The notes under the pieces are model-generated. The model worked only from the letters and a program-made list of their open reading frames with translations. It searched no databases and had not been told where the DNA came from. From positions 744,001 to 808,000 of the forward strand of contig NZ_NEXS01000003.1 of NCBI RefSeq assembly GCF_002810445.1: a stretch of DNA of 64,000 bases. The letters are read 5' to 3'. The position numbers and the translations under genes are program-made. This stretch comes from Advenella sp. S44. GTDB taxonomy: Bacteria; Pseudomonadota; Gammaproteobacteria; Burkholderiales; Burkholderiaceae_B. Shown piece after piece: positions 46,813 through 56,804 of this stretch. The number at the start of each line of letters is the position of its first letter. The stretch's first letter is position 1.

Positions 46813-49034
46813 CCTTGCAGGATGTCGGCAAAAACACACATCGGCCACGCCGGGCAATCCGGCTGGCTGGCCTGTGCCTGGTGGCGATGCTGCTCATTTT
46901 GATCGGCACGGGCATTTACATTGTCGGCCTGCCTGTGCCCACCTATGATCAGGTGCGCGCGACTTACCGCTCATCCTATATCACCTTGCTTGACCGGGAT
47001 GGCGCCGTGCTGGAACGGGTGCGGCACGACTACCGCGACAGGCGTGATAACTGGACACCGCTGGCTGACATTTCACCGGCGCTCACAAGCGCCGTGTTGC
47101 AATCCGAAGATCGGCGTTTCTATAGCCATCCTGGCGTTGATGTGCTGGCATTGGGCGGCGCAGTGCGCGATCGCATCACGCGAAACTCCGTGCGCGGCAG
47201 CTCTACGCTTACCATGCAACTGGCAGGCATGCTGCACACCAGCGATGGGCGTGCCGGCCGGCGTACACTTGCTCAAAAGACGCAACAAATGGTTCGCGCC
47301 CTGGCCATGGAGCTGCACTGGACTAAACCGCAGATTCTTGAAACCTATCTGAACCTCGTGCCCTGGCGCGGCGAGCTATCGGGTATTACCGCTGCAGCCC
47401 GCAGCCTTTTCGGCAAGCACCCTGTCGGTCTGGATAGTCGTGAAGCTGCCATACTTGCTGCCATGCTGCGTTCGCCCAATGCGTCGCCAGCCGTTATTTC
47501 ACGGCGAGCTTGCGGCATTCTGAAAGCTCAATCGCAGGCGCAATATTGCGATCATCTTGCCGGTATTGCCCAGTACCATCTGAACCATACCACCAGCGTG
47601 CTGCAGGACGATCCTTTTTCTGCGTCCCATTTTGCACGGCGCCGGCTGACACTAAAGCTGCCGCAGCAAGAGCGCGTCAATACCACGATTGACGGCGCGT
47701 TGCAGCGTAAGGTGCAGACGATTCTTAGTCGTGTGGTCCATGAAATTCGACACACTCACGCCAATGATGCGGCTGCGGTGGTTCTGGACAATCGCACCGG
47801 CAGTATTCTGGCCTACGTGGGGTCTTCCGGTGATCTGGCGACCGCCCGATACGTGGACAATGTAGCCGCCATGCGCCAGGCCGGCTCAACCCTGAAACCG
47901 TTCCTGTACGCCCAGGCGCTCGAACAGCGTCGCATTACGGCCGCTTCCCTCATTGATGACAGTGCCGTCAATCTTCCGACCGGCAACGGACTATATGTGC
48001 CGCAAAATTATGACAAGCAGTTCGGCGGCTGGGTCAGTGCACGTACGGCCCTGGCGTCCTCTTTGAATATCCCGGCCGTGCGTCTGTTGGTCATGGTCAC
48101 CCCCGACGTCTTTCACCAGCGCTTGCGACAGCTTGGGCTGCCGCTATTGGAGTCTGGCGATTACTACGGTTACAGTCTGGCGCTGGGCAGCGCCGATGTG
48201 ACCTTGCTTTCGCTCACGAATGCGTACCGTGCGCTCGCCAATGGCGGCATGTACAGTCAAGTGAACTGGGGCGTAGGCGCGGCACCGCCTGCCAGCCGTA
48301 TCATGGGCGAGGAAGCGGCATGGCTGGTCGGCGATATTTTATCGGATCGCCAGGCGCGGGCGCGCACCTTTGGTCTGGATAGCGCTTTGTCCACCCCGTT
48401 CTGGACTGCAGTCAAAACCGGCACCAGCAAAGACATGCGCGACAACTGGACGGTCGGCTGGTCTGATCAATACACCGTGGGCGTCTGGGTTGGTAACAGT
48501 ACTGGCGCAAGCATGCGACAAGTCAGTGGCGTAACCGGCGCGGGACCGGCGTGGCACGACATTATGCGTTATCTGCACCAGCGCCATGCCAGCCAGCCTG
48601 CGGTCAAGCCAGCGGGCCTCACACAAAGAAATATCACATTTGAAAATAATCTGGAAGCCGCGCGGACCGAGTATTTTCTGCCGGGCACCGAGATGTCACG
48701 CGTTGCGCTGGCAGCATCGGCTGCATCGCCGGTCTCTGCCCGAATGGTAATAAGCTCGCCCGCAGACGGTACGATCATCGCGCTGGACCCGGACATCCCT
48801 GCGCCAAACCAGCGCCTGCAGTTACTGGCCACGACGCCGGCAGGAACGGCGCAGACGACGGTACGCTGGTACGTCGATGGTCGTTTTTTGAGTGATGCCA
48901 ATCCCTTTGCATGGTATCCCGTACCGGGCAGTCACGTGATTGAAGCGCGTGATGGCAATGACCAGATGCAGGACCGGGTACGAGTCAACATTCGCGGGGC
49001 AAAATTGCGAGCGCGACTGGAGCAGCAGCCGTAA
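46809..49034 (+). CDS. pbpC: Penicillin-binding protein 1C
   Basis: Bifunctional-type cell-wall synthase. A signal anchor (LAGLCLVAMLLILIGTGIYIVGL) is followed by the GT51 glycosyltransferase with SEDRRFYSHPGVD and RGSSTLTMQLA, the transpeptidase with STLK at Ser360-Lys363 and KTGT at Lys536, and a C-terminal BiPBP_C domain near residues 640-735. Length 741 is normal. In many bacteria pbpC sits next to the alpha-2-macroglobulin gene, and the two are thought to act together in wall repair and defence against proteases. Confidence 0.96.
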   Translation: MTLQDVGKNTHRPRRAIRLAGLCLVAMLLILIGTGIYIVGLPVPTYDQVRATYRSSYITLLDRDGAVLERVRHDYRDRRDNWTPLADISPALTSAVLQSEDRRFYSHPGVDVLALGGAVRDRITRNSVRGSSTLTMQLAGMLHTSDGRAGRRTLAQKTQQMVRALAMELHWTKPQILETYLNLVPWRGELSGITAAARSLFGKHPVGLDSREAAILAAMLRSPNASPAVISRRACGILKAQSQAQYCDHLAGIAQYHLNHTTSVLQDDPFSASHFARRRLTLKLPQQERVNTTIDGALQRKVQTILSRVVHEIRHTHANDAAAVVLDNRTGSILAYVGSSGDLATARYVDNVAAMRQAGSTLKPFLYAQALEQRRITAASLIDDSAVNLPTGNGLYVPQNYDKQFGGWVSARTALASSLNIPAVRLLVMVTPDVFHQRLRQLGLPLLESGDYYGYSLALGSADVTLLSLTNAYRALANGGMYSQVNWGVGAAPPASRIMGEEAAWLVGDILSDRQARARTFGLDSALSTPFWTAVKTGTSKDMRDNWTVGWSDQYTVGVWVGNSTGASMRQVSGVTGAGPAWHDIMRYLHQRHASQPAVKPAGLTQRNITFENNLEAARTEYFLPGTEMSRVALAASAASPVSARMVISSPADGTIIALDPDIPAPNQRLQLLATTPAGTAQTTVRWYVDGRFLSDANPFAWYPVPGSHVIEARDGNDQMQDRVRVNIRGAKLRARLEQQP

Positions 49035-49227
49035 GGCATGTCTTTGTTTGAAGAATGGCTCTGTGCACCCCATGTCCTTCACCATCACGCGGTATTGATC
49101 GGCCAACTTTCCGTAGCTGTCCGGGCCGAAACCGGCATCATAGGAATCCGTTCTAATCCATTAATTTGAGCGCATGTTGAGGATTGTTGACGACCGCTGT
49201 CATCATTTGAAAAGTGTCTGTGTCTTC

Positions 49228-49890
49228 CTAAGAGACTGTTTCGATACCGTGTGCAGAACATTGATAAATGGTTGAATCGGGATAGGCCGATAAAATGGGG
49301 GAGTGCGTGGCGATCACAAACTGCGAACCTTCGTTAATCAGATCATGAATACGAAAGAGCGCAGGCAATTGACGTTGTGGAGAAAGCGCTGATTCCGGCT
49401 CATCCAGGATATAAAGTCCCTTTGCCCCAAATCTATGCGTCAATAGTGTCGTGAACGACTCACCGTGTGATTGTTCGTGCAATGACGTCACCCACCGTAA
49501 AAATTTATAATTTTTTGGGACTCCTTCGTCCTTGTCTACATGCCCTATTTCCGTGGCAAGGTTGAAAAAAATTTCTGCACGCAAGAAAAAACCGGCCCTG
49601 GGCTTTAAGCCTTTTGCCAGGCGGATATGATCTGCCAGCGGGCTGTGCGACTTTCTCGTATGGAAATTGCGTGTTCCTCCATTCGGGTTAACGCCGTAAG
49701 CAACGGCGATCGCTTCCAGCAGCGCGGATTTTCCCGATCCATTTTCACCCATAAAATAGGTGACTTTAGAATGAAAATCCAGACGATACAGATCCTTTAC
49801 TGCTGCCAGGTTATAGGGATAGCCGTCATAAGAGTCGACTGTTTCCCGGCGAAAAATCAGGTGTTGAAGACATTGATTATTCAGTGCCAT
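49228..49890 (-). CDS. AAA-family ATPase (SMC/ABC-type, stand-alone)
   Basis: A 220-residue ABC/SMC-type ATPase domain without a transporter or coiled coil. Walker A is GENGSGKSALLEAI, the signature-like SHGES precedes FTTLLTHRF, Walker B is LYILDEPESALSPQRQL and the H-loop is FVIATHSPIL. Such small proteins are widespread and poorly characterised; some are antiphage or regulatory ATPases, which cannot be inferred here. The ATG at 49890 is favoured over a TTG at 49908. It is lower in GC than its neighbours and lies opposite to them, suggesting acquisition. Confidence 0.85.
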   Translation of the reverse strand: MALNNQCLQHLIFRRETVDSYDGYPYNLAAVKDLYRLDFHSKVTYFMGENGSGKSALLEAIAVAYGVNPNGGTRNFHTRKSHSPLADHIRLAKGLKPRAGFFLRAEIFFNLATEIGHVDKDEGVPKNYKFLRWVTSLHEQSHGESFTTLLTHRFGAKGLYILDEPESALSPQRQLPALFRIHDLINEGSQFVIATHSPILSAYPDSTIYQCSAHGIETVS

Positions 49891-50052
49891 TGTCTGCAAG
49901 CCAGCCAATCAAAGCGAACGAGTAAAAAAGTACGATAAAGACGGTCAAAAAACAAAATCAATGTCTTGGTATTTCGTCCCTGGCCAATACTGAACACAGC
50001 GCCGGCGATCTGTTGCATAATTGAGTAAACAGTCCGATCAGGTGGTGCCGCA

Positions 50053-50895
50053 ATGCAAACGAATACAAGTCACTCTAAACTCACGGTGGGCGTCGGCCAG
50101 TTTGCCGCTGTCAATGAGATTGAGCCCAATAAGTCACATATCCATACCCTGGTAACCCAGGCGGCAGAGCAGGGCGTGCAACTGCTGGTCCTGCCCGAAG
50201 CTTCCATGTGTTCTTTCGGCTCGCCGCTACCGCAATTGCGCGAGACCGCCGGTAACAACTCGCCTGCCTTTGTCCGCTACATGCAGGACCTGGCGCGCGA
50301 CCACGATATGCATATCGTGGTCGGCGTGCTCAGCCTCGCAGACCAGCCGGGTGATGAGCGCGTGACTAACCAGCTACTGGTGATTGACAATACCGGCAAG
50401 CAGGTGCTTCGCTATACCAAAATGCACGTTTATGATGCATTCAAGTTCAAGGAGTCAGATAAAGTGCGCCCCGGCAGTTTTTCTGAAGAGAACGCCGAAT
50501 TGGGCCTGTTTGATATCAAGGACTTTCGGATTGGCCTGATCAACTGCTATGATCTTCGTTTTCCGGAAATGGCAAGGGCCTTGATTGATCAGGGAGCCAA
50601 CGTTCTGTCGGTAAGCGCAGCCTGGCTTGCCGGTCCCCTCAAGGAAAACCACTGGGAAATCCTGCTGCGCGCCCGCGCCATTGAAAACACCAGCTACGTG
50701 CTGGCATCAGGGCAAACTGCGCCACGCAATTGCGGATTGAGCATGATTGTGGATCCATTGGGAATGGTGCTGGGCACCGCGACCGCAGATCCAGGTTTGG
50801 CAGTCTACACCTTGTCATCAGAACGTATTGCCCAAGTGCGCGAACTGCTGCCTTGCCTGCAAAATCGTCGTTATCAGGTATCAGGATTGAAATGA
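50053..50895 (+). CDS. Nitrilase-superfamily carbon-nitrogen hydrolase
   Basis: An amidase-type enzyme with the triad Glu49 (LVLPEAS), Lys123 (RYTKMHVYD) and Cys165 (INCYDLRFPE). 280 residues, no signal peptide. The sequence resembles the Nit1/Nit2-like omega-amidase or deaminated-glutathione-amidase group, a metabolite-repair role, but the substrate is not certain. Its stop overlaps the start of the Mog-type gene (ATGA), which indicates coupled translation. Confidence 0.9.
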   Translation: MQTNTSHSKLTVGVGQFAAVNEIEPNKSHIHTLVTQAAEQGVQLLVLPEASMCSFGSPLPQLRETAGNNSPAFVRYMQDLARDHDMHIVVGVLSLADQPGDERVTNQLLVIDNTGKQVLRYTKMHVYDAFKFKESDKVRPGSFSEENAELGLFDIKDFRIGLINCYDLRFPEMARALIDQGANVLSVSAAWLAGPLKENHWEILLRARAIENTSYVLASGQTAPRNCGLSMIVDPLGMVLGTATADPGLAVYTLSSERIAQVRELLPCLQNRRYQVSGLK

Positions 50896-51521
50896 ATACA
50901 ACTGCAATAAAAAGAACCCATCCGGACGAACTCATTGTCGGATTGGTATCGGTCTCGGATAGGGCAACGTCCGGCGCCTACGAGGACAAGGGCATTCCTT
51001 CGCTCCAGGCCTGGCTGGGTCGCGCCCTGCAATCTCCTTTTCAAACGTGTGCGCGGCTGATTGCCGATGAACAGCGAACCATTTCCGAGACGTTGATCGA
51101 ACTGGTGGATCAGCAGGGTTGCGATCTTGTGTTAACCACCGGTGGTACGGGGCCGGCGCGGCGTGATGTTACGCCCGAGGCGACTTTGGCGGTGGCCAGC
51201 AAGCAGATGCCAGGTTTCGGCGAACAAATGCGCCAGATCAGCCTGGCTTTTGTGCCTACTGCCATTCTGTCCCGGCAGGTGGCCGTGATTCGCGAGGCAG
51301 AAGCTCATGCCGCACTGATTATCAATCTGCCGGGGCAGCCGAAAGCCATTCAGGAAACCCTGGAAGGCTTGCGAGATGATCAGGGTCAGGTAAAAGTACC
51401 AGGTATTTTTGCTGCCGTGCCTTACTGCATCGACCTGATCGGTGGTCCTTATATTGAAACGCGGGCCGATATTGTCAACGCCTTTCGGCCAAAATCGGCC
51501 CGGCGCGATCCTGTCGCATGA
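50892..51521 (+). CDS. mog: MoaB/Mog-family molybdopterin biosynthesis protein
   Basis: Probably a molybdopterin adenylyltransferase, which activates molybdopterin before metal insertion. Starts IVGLVSVSDRATSGAYEDKGIPSL; the MPT-binding TTGGTGPARRDVTPEAT is in the middle. 209 residues from an ATG that overlaps the nitrilase gene stop by 4 bp. MogA and MoaB share this fold, so the exact function within the group is not certain. No other moa/moe genes are present. Confidence 0.9.
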   Translation: MNTTAIKRTHPDELIVGLVSVSDRATSGAYEDKGIPSLQAWLGRALQSPFQTCARLIADEQRTISETLIELVDQQGCDLVLTTGGTGPARRDVTPEATLAVASKQMPGFGEQMRQISLAFVPTAILSRQVAVIREAEAHAALIINLPGQPKAIQETLEGLRDDQGQVKVPGIFAAVPYCIDLIGGPYIETRADIVNAFRPKSARRDPVA

Positions 51522-51639
51522 ACGCAGCAGTGTCACAATTGGTAAATTTGGTAAAAACCAGCGTTCCTGCGCCTTATATGTTGTTTCCCACTTAAAATAG
51601 TGGTTATTCAGATATTTTTCAATTTCAGGAGATCGTTAC

Positions 51640-52704
51640 ATGGCACTCGTTTCTATGCGCCAATTACTGGATCATGCCGCGGAAAACGGCTATGGTATCC
51701 CCGCCTTCAACGTGAACAATCTGGAGCAGGTGCAGGCCATCATGGAAGCGGCCAAGGAGACCAATAGCCCGGTTATCATGCAGGCATCGGCCGGTGCGCG
51801 TAAATACGCAGGCGAAGGTTTTCTCAAACACCTGATCCAGGCCGCAGTAGAGAGCTATCCGGAAATCCCGGTAGTTATGCACCAGGATCACGGCCAGTCG
51901 CCTGAAATCTGTCAGGGCGCCATCAATCTTGGCTTTTCAAGTGTCATGATGGACGGCTCGCTCATGGCCGACGGTAAAACCATCGCCGATTATGAGTACA
52001 ACGTCGACGTGACAAAGCAGGTTGTCGACCTGGCACACAAGGTCGGTGTAACGGTGGAAGGTGAATTGGGCTGTCTGGGTTCTCTTGAAACCATGAAAGG
52101 CGACAAGGAAGACGGCCACGGTGCTGAAGGCACAATGACCATGGAACAGCTGCTGACCGATCCGGAGCAGGCGGCCGATTTCGTTCGTCGCACCCAGCTG
52201 GATGCGCTGGCCATCGCCATCGGCACCAGCCATGGCGCCTACAAGTTCACCCGCAAGCCGACAGGTGATATCCTGTCCATCAGTCGCATCAAGGAAATTC
52301 ACGCCCGCCTGCCCAATACGCACCTGGTCATGCACGGCAGCTCCAGTGTTCCCCAGGAACTGCTGGCTGAAATCCGTGAATTCGGTGGCGACATGAAAGA
52401 AACCTATGGCGTGCCAGTCGAAGAAATTCAGGAAGCCATCAAGTTTGGCGTTCGCAAAGTCAATATTGATACCGATATCCGTCTTGCCATGACAGGCGCC
52501 ATCCGCCGATTCCTGGCGGAAAACCCGGGCAAATTCGACCCGCGCGAATACAACAAGCCAGCCCGCGAAGCCGCCAAGAAGATCTGCGTGGCGCGTTATC
52601 AGGAATTCGGTACAGCTGGCAACGCCAGCAAAATCAAACCGATTGCCTTGTCTGAAATGGCCGCAGCCTATGCTGCCGGCAAGTTGTCTCAGCAAGTAAA
52701 ATAA
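51640..52704 (+). CDS. fba: Fructose-bisphosphate aldolase class II
   Basis: Zinc-dependent aldolase of glycolysis and the Calvin cycle. Motifs: [12 protein letters not shown] with a zinc His, [25 protein letters not shown] and [14 protein letters not shown]. 354 residues, the long class IIB form common in betaproteobacteria. A strong terminator follows 39 bp after the stop. In relatives it is next to purC; here a subtilisin autotransporter on the other strand separates them. Confidence 0.97.
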   Translation: MALVSMRQLLDHAAENGYGIPAFNVNNLEQVQAIMEAAKETNSPVIMQASAGARKYAGEGFLKHLIQAAVESYPEIPVVMHQDHGQSPEICQGAINLGFSSVMMDGSLMADGKTIADYEYNVDVTKQVVDLAHKVGVTVEGELGCLGSLETMKGDKEDGHGAEGTMTMEQLLTDPEQAADFVRRTQLDALAIAIGTSHGAYKFTRKPTGDILSISRIKEIHARLPNTHLVMHGSSSVPQELLAEIREFGGDMKETYGVPVEEIQEAIKFGVRKVNIDTDIRLAMTGAIRRFLAENPGKFDPREYNKPAREAAKKICVARYQEFGTAGNASKIKPIALSEMAAAYAAGKLSQQVK

Positions 52705-52743
52705 GACAATGGCGCCGTCTCCCGGGGCGGCCTGTCTGGGAAG

Positions 52744-52776
52744 CCCCGTCACGACGTTGCGTTGTGGCGGGGTTTT
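52744..52776 (+). terminator. Intrinsic terminator after fba
   Basis: CCCCGTCACGACG (52744-52756) pairs with CGTTGTGGCGGGG (52760-52772) over 13 bp including two G-T pairs, around TTG; TTTT follows. Confidence 0.85.
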
Positions 52777-52778
52777 GC
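52752..52778 (+). repeat. Left copy of a direct repeat flanking the autotransporter gene
   Basis: CGACGTTGCGTTGTGGCGGG and the following GTTTTGC, forming the right half of the fba terminator, recur at 57063-57091 as CGACGATGCGTTGTAGCGGG plus GTTTTTTGC. The copies differ by two substitutions and two extra Ts. Confidence 0.75.
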
Positions 52779-52976
52779 TTGTGAGTTTCCGTAATAGAAG
52801 ACGATACCGGTAACGGGCATACTGCTATCTGCAAACCGGCGTCCGCCAGGAGTTGCATTGTGGCAGGAGGCAAATAGACGCAGGGTCATACACACCCGTC
52901 GGCTCCGGCGTTGAAATTGCTCAATGTGATCGCCAATAAGGGACTGCAAGCGATTCTGTGAGAAGACAGAACCAAC

Positions 52977-53007
52977 CCCAAAGGCTGGATGCGATCCAAC
53001 CTTTGGG
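52977..53007 (-). terminator. Long hairpin after the autotransporter gene
   Basis: CCCAAAGGCTGGAT (52977-52990) pairs with ATCCAACCTTTGGG (52994-53007) with one mismatch around GCG. It lies 63 bp beyond the autotransporter stop in its direction of transcription. The tract after it is GGTTGGTTCT and not a clean T-run, so it is a weak intrinsic terminator at best. Confidence 0.5.
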
Positions 53008-53069
53008 AAATCATGCAATGGCATTCGTCATGCGCCATGAGCAATGACGTAACTGACAAACGTCCGCCA

Positions 53070-56000
53070 TTAGAATGCATAGCTGATACCCAGGGACAGA
53101 GCGTGGTCCGATACTTTCTTGCCGAAACGGCCATCGTAATACAAGCCTGCGGATAAGTTCTTTTTAGGACTTGCCTGTATTCCCACCTCGGTCACGAAAG
53201 CGTTTCGGGAAAGAGGTATTCCTCGGACGTCAAATGTGTCTCCGCCAGGGTACTTAACAGAGGAAATGGGGCCAATATCTCCGACGTTATAATTCCAGCC
53301 GATCATGCCAGACAGTCTGAAGGCGGTGCCAGAGCCACTTTCAACGATATTTGATATTCTCGCACCCAAAATACTGGATACAACATTGGCTGATTGACGT
53401 TTGCCCGATACCTTGCTGGCATCGCCGTCTTCCTCGAATGCGTTGGTCCTCAAATGCACATATGCGCTGTTGACAAACGGTTCGATCATCACGGCCTTCG
53501 CGGTAAATTTGTAGCCCAGTTCGCCGTAGACTTGCAGACTGTTGGCACTGTAATCGGCCTTGTTCATGGACGTCAAATCGGGATACCCACCGCGTCGAGT
53601 GGCGATTTCATGATGAGCCAGTGAGGCACCCACGCGCAGTCCGAGACGTTCGCGTTCTGTGGCGGCATACGCCCCAAATTGATAACTGTCGACTTTGGCT
53701 GACGCGCGATCGCTCTTGAGGGAACTATTGGACAGCTCCACCAGCGCCCCGGCACGCCAGTTCCGATTCATTAAATGATCTACACCGAATATCAGGCCGC
53801 CGATGTTACGATCCAGCCGGGCGGCGTTGCCGTCCCCTTTGTGTTTTTGCCAGGAGCCCAGCACCTTACCCCAGACGGTCGTGCTCGTTTGCGCAAGCAG
53901 TTTGCCGTCGGCGCTAGTACCAATATTCGGGAGGGAAGCGAACCCGGACCGACCGAGTGCAGCATTCCGCATGAATCGGGTGTTGTCGATCAGTGTTTGT
54001 TTGAGTGAAGCATGAATATCCACATTGGACAACTGCTGTAAACTGCTGGCTGCTTCCTGACGTGAAGCCGACGTGAGCAACGCATCATACAAGGGATGGC
54101 CCGGCGACAGCGACTCAATGCCGTCGCCAATCTGCCTCTGGTTGTACGTCTGGCCTACAGCGCCAAAGCCAAGATGACTTCTACCCAGGACCAGGCCCAC
54201 AGTCTGTGGCGAGTAGCGCAAGCCGGCGGCAATAAAGGGCAGGTCAATATCCAGATGTGCCTGATCGAATGCACCGGATACACCTGCACCGGCGGTCAGG
54301 ATCTCATACGGGTTTTGCATGCTCTGTCTGACCTGTTGCGCCAGTTGCGTCCTGGACAGGTTGGCGACACCGACATCGAGCATACCACCATGGATATTGG
54401 CTGCGTTTTCAACCTTCAGTATGTCATGGTTACCCTGGCCATCGATCTCAATTGCCAGTCGCGATCCCGGCTCAAAAATGGCGTTGCCCGCACCCGCACC
54501 CGCGCCGGCAGCACCTGATGTCGTGACAGTCAGTGTGCCTATCGAATTGCCCGGCGATACAATACCATCCTGACGGACATGAATGCCACCGACCCGCCCG
54601 TTGCCGCTGAGTGTACCTCCACCATAAACAATTGTGTTCGAGATGGTTGAACCGTCGACGGCAAATCGGCCATCGTAGACGTGGGTGGAACCCGTGTAGG
54701 TATTGTCCCCCTGCAGGCGGAGGGTGCCACCGCCCAATACCAACACGTCTCCGGAGCCGGTGATGCTATCCTTGTAGGCCCATTCATCGGAGCGTGCAAA
54801 AACCAGCGAGCTGTTATTGAGGATGTTGCCGGTCACACTGCCGTTTGTGCCACCAATACCGAGCTGCAGCACACCATCGGTAATTTTTGTGCCGCCAGTA
54901 TAACGATTGTTGCCCGCAAGCGCCAGCAGGCCGGCGCCTTTTTTCTCCAGTCCGCCAGGACCCGAAATATCGTTGGTCCAGACATCCGCGACGCATGCGT
55001 CTTCTGCGCAGGCCGCTGATTTTTTGCCTGGGATGTTAACCACAAAATTGATATATTCAAAGGCATTCTCGGGTGTGTCTGCCTTATTATTCGGCTGTAT
55101 GCGTGTCAGTTCATGTTCATATGCCTGCCTGCGAAACGCCGCCTCTTGTGGGGCAAGTTGGTCGTTCAGGGCGAGCAATTGCGCCGCTTCTTTTTGATTA
55201 CCTGCTTTTTCCGCGTTTGCGGCGCGCTTGGCGTTTTCGAGCATTTGTATTTTCAGTTCATAAGCCTGAGTAGCGTAGTAATCGGCTTTTGCCACGATCG
55301 GGTTATATTTGTCGGCGGCCTCTATTTCGTACTGCTCAAGCTTTTCAATATAGTCCCTGCGCAGCGCAAACAGCGAACGAGGTCCGCCCATGGCGGCTTC
55401 CAGATCCATTGCGCCCCAGCCGTACACACGGTCAATGCCGGGTGCGCCGATATCCTGAGCCGTGCTCAGCACAATGTCACGAACTTGCCAGTTCTGAAGA
55501 TAGGGAAACCTGGACTTTGTGACCGCAAGTCCTGCTGTCAGTGTCGGCGCCGCCATGGACGTCCCCATCGCCATACGGTAAATTGGCTGCAGGTTTTTCG
55601 GATCCATAACCTCGGCTTCAAGCGAGCCTGCTGGGGCTGAGCTGGTCACGGCCAGGCTCAGGATCCGATATCTGTCCGAAGAAATGTTGCCATTCAATTT
55701 TTCATAAATGTACTTCTGGCCGCTGGCATCGGGATGATAAAAATCGACAGGGTAAGGCAGGGCAGGTAACGTTGTGGCATATGCTTTATCCGGTTCAGCC
55801 AACATGCCGCCTGCAGCGCCGATGCACCAGTATTTACTGATGCCACAGATGTTTGAATAACTGTTGATATCCTTGGTTCCATTCAGGATGACCGCACTCA
55901 CGATGCCCTTTTCTATGCGGCTCCAGTCGGCGTCTGTCAGATTCTTCTCGCGATGATTCGTATAAGGGATACTGTTGATTCCAGATGCATTTCCGATCCC

Positions 56001-56804
56001 CCGAAACAACCTGGGTCGTGCATCATATTTATTGAATGCTGCATTGTATGCTGCATAATACCGGTCATTACCTGCTGAACTGACGTTCACGACGCCGTTG
56101 GCAGAACTCAATTCGATATGTTGACGATCCCGATACCGTTGCATATGACGAATATCCGGACCGTGTGATCCGAATTGTCCGTCCGGGAGTGCCACCGGAA
56201 TGGCGTAAATACCGAAATTGTATCCATAGCTGTGGTTGATGAAGTCTGCCCCGGCGTCGACGATTGTTTTTCCAAGCTTGGAGAGCGTTCCTCCAGCCTG
56301 TTGTTGAGCCTGAAAGGTTTGTCTGAAGTTTCCCGTCACAAAATTGGTGGCACCGAAAGCGCCGCCGTGCATGCCTTTTCCGTCCTTTCTGGCGGCAATG
56401 ATGCCCGCCACGTGCATCCCGTGATAGGCAGGCTTTCCTGTGCCCGCATCAAATGCCGGGGTGGTGGCCAATGGGTAACTGCCAACGGTGTTGAAGTTGA
56501 TCCCTGCCAATTCAGGATGTTCCACATACAGCGGATTATCCAGTTGCCCCACCTTTACGTTCTGACCCGTCGCCCCCGCAGCGTAGGCTGCATCGAATCG
56601 ATGTAAATGGAGTCCCCAGTTTGCATAAAACTCCGAGGTCCTGAAGCTTGCCCGATCGCCGCTCGCTTTGGGTGTATAGATCAGAGGGCGACTCGTTCGT
56701 TCATCGGCCATCGCATCGTGTGCCAGCGAAAAAGCCGAGCTGCCAAATAGAAGGGCGATAAGCGTATGTATATGAAGTGCTTTATATCGACATAAAAATT
56801 GCAT
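53070..56804 (-). CDS. Subtilisin-like (S8) autotransporter serine protease
   Basis: A type Va secreted protease. Signal peptide of about 32 residues ending AMA; no lipobox, unlike SphB1 of Bordetella. S8 triad: Asp89 (VGQLDNPLYVEHPEL), His128 (YHGMHVAG) and Ser416 (GTSMAAPT). After a helical region (about 500-560) come a passenger-repeat segment (LALAGNNRYTGGTKI, LRLQGDNTYTGSTHV), a stem and a C-terminal beta-barrel ending in SLGISYAF with the terminal Phe. 1244 residues from the ATG at 56804, which has gggaga upstream. It interrupts the fba-purC order and is flanked by direct repeats. Confidence 0.93.
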   Translation of the reverse strand: MQFLCRYKALHIHTLIALLFGSSAFSLAHDAMADERTSRPLIYTPKASGDRASFRTSEFYANWGLHLHRFDAAYAAGATGQNVKVGQLDNPLYVEHPELAGINFNTVGSYPLATTPAFDAGTGKPAYHGMHVAGIIAARKDGKGMHGGAFGATNFVTGNFRQTFQAQQQAGGTLSKLGKTIVDAGADFINHSYGYNFGIYAIPVALPDGQFGSHGPDIRHMQRYRDRQHIELSSANGVVNVSSAGNDRYYAAYNAAFNKYDARPRLFRGIGNASGINSIPYTNHREKNLTDADWSRIEKGIVSAVILNGTKDINSYSNICGISKYWCIGAAGGMLAEPDKAYATTLPALPYPVDFYHPDASGQKYIYEKLNGNISSDRYRILSLAVTSSAPAGSLEAEVMDPKNLQPIYRMAMGTSMAAPTLTAGLAVTKSRFPYLQNWQVRDIVLSTAQDIGAPGIDRVYGWGAMDLEAAMGGPRSLFALRRDYIEKLEQYEIEAADKYNPIVAKADYYATQAYELKIQMLENAKRAANAEKAGNQKEAAQLLALNDQLAPQEAAFRRQAYEHELTRIQPNNKADTPENAFEYINFVVNIPGKKSAACAEDACVADVWTNDISGPGGLEKKGAGLLALAGNNRYTGGTKITDGVLQLGIGGTNGSVTGNILNNSSLVFARSDEWAYKDSITGSGDVLVLGGGTLRLQGDNTYTGSTHVYDGRFAVDGSTISNTIVYGGGTLSGNGRVGGIHVRQDGIVSPGNSIGTLTVTTSGAAGAGAGAGNAIFEPGSRLAIEIDGQGNHDILKVENAANIHGGMLDVGVANLSRTQLAQQVRQSMQNPYEILTAGAGVSGAFDQAHLDIDLPFIAAGLRYSPQTVGLVLGRSHLGFGAVGQTYNQRQIGDGIESLSPGHPLYDALLTSASRQEAASSLQQLSNVDIHASLKQTLIDNTRFMRNAALGRSGFASLPNIGTSADGKLLAQTSTTVWGKVLGSWQKHKGDGNAARLDRNIGGLIFGVDHLMNRNWRAGALVELSNSSLKSDRASAKVDSYQFGAYAATERERLGLRVGASLAHHEIATRRGGYPDLTSMNKADYSANSLQVYGELGYKFTAKAVMIEPFVNSAYVHLRTNAFEEDGDASKVSGKRQSANVVSSILGARISNIVESGSGTAFRLSGMIGWNYNVGDIGPISSVKYPGGDTFDVRGIPLSRNAFVTEVGIQASPKKNLSAGLYYDGRFGKKVSDHALSLGISYAF

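Larger units (their letters stand above)
52705..53069. other. Spacer between fba and the autotransporter gene
   Basis: No gene is supported. It holds the fba terminator, one copy of a repeat that recurs upstream of purC, and a hairpin near the autotransporter stop; each is listed separately. Confidence 0.45.

Noticed and set aside
49228-49890. Antiphage defence gene
   Set aside because: An SMC/ABC ATPase alone is not evidence of defence; no nuclease, toxin or reverse-transcriptase partner is adjacent.
51937-52752. 271-codon open frame opposite fba
   Set aside because: Antisense to a conserved aldolase; the open frame follows from the codon bias of fba.
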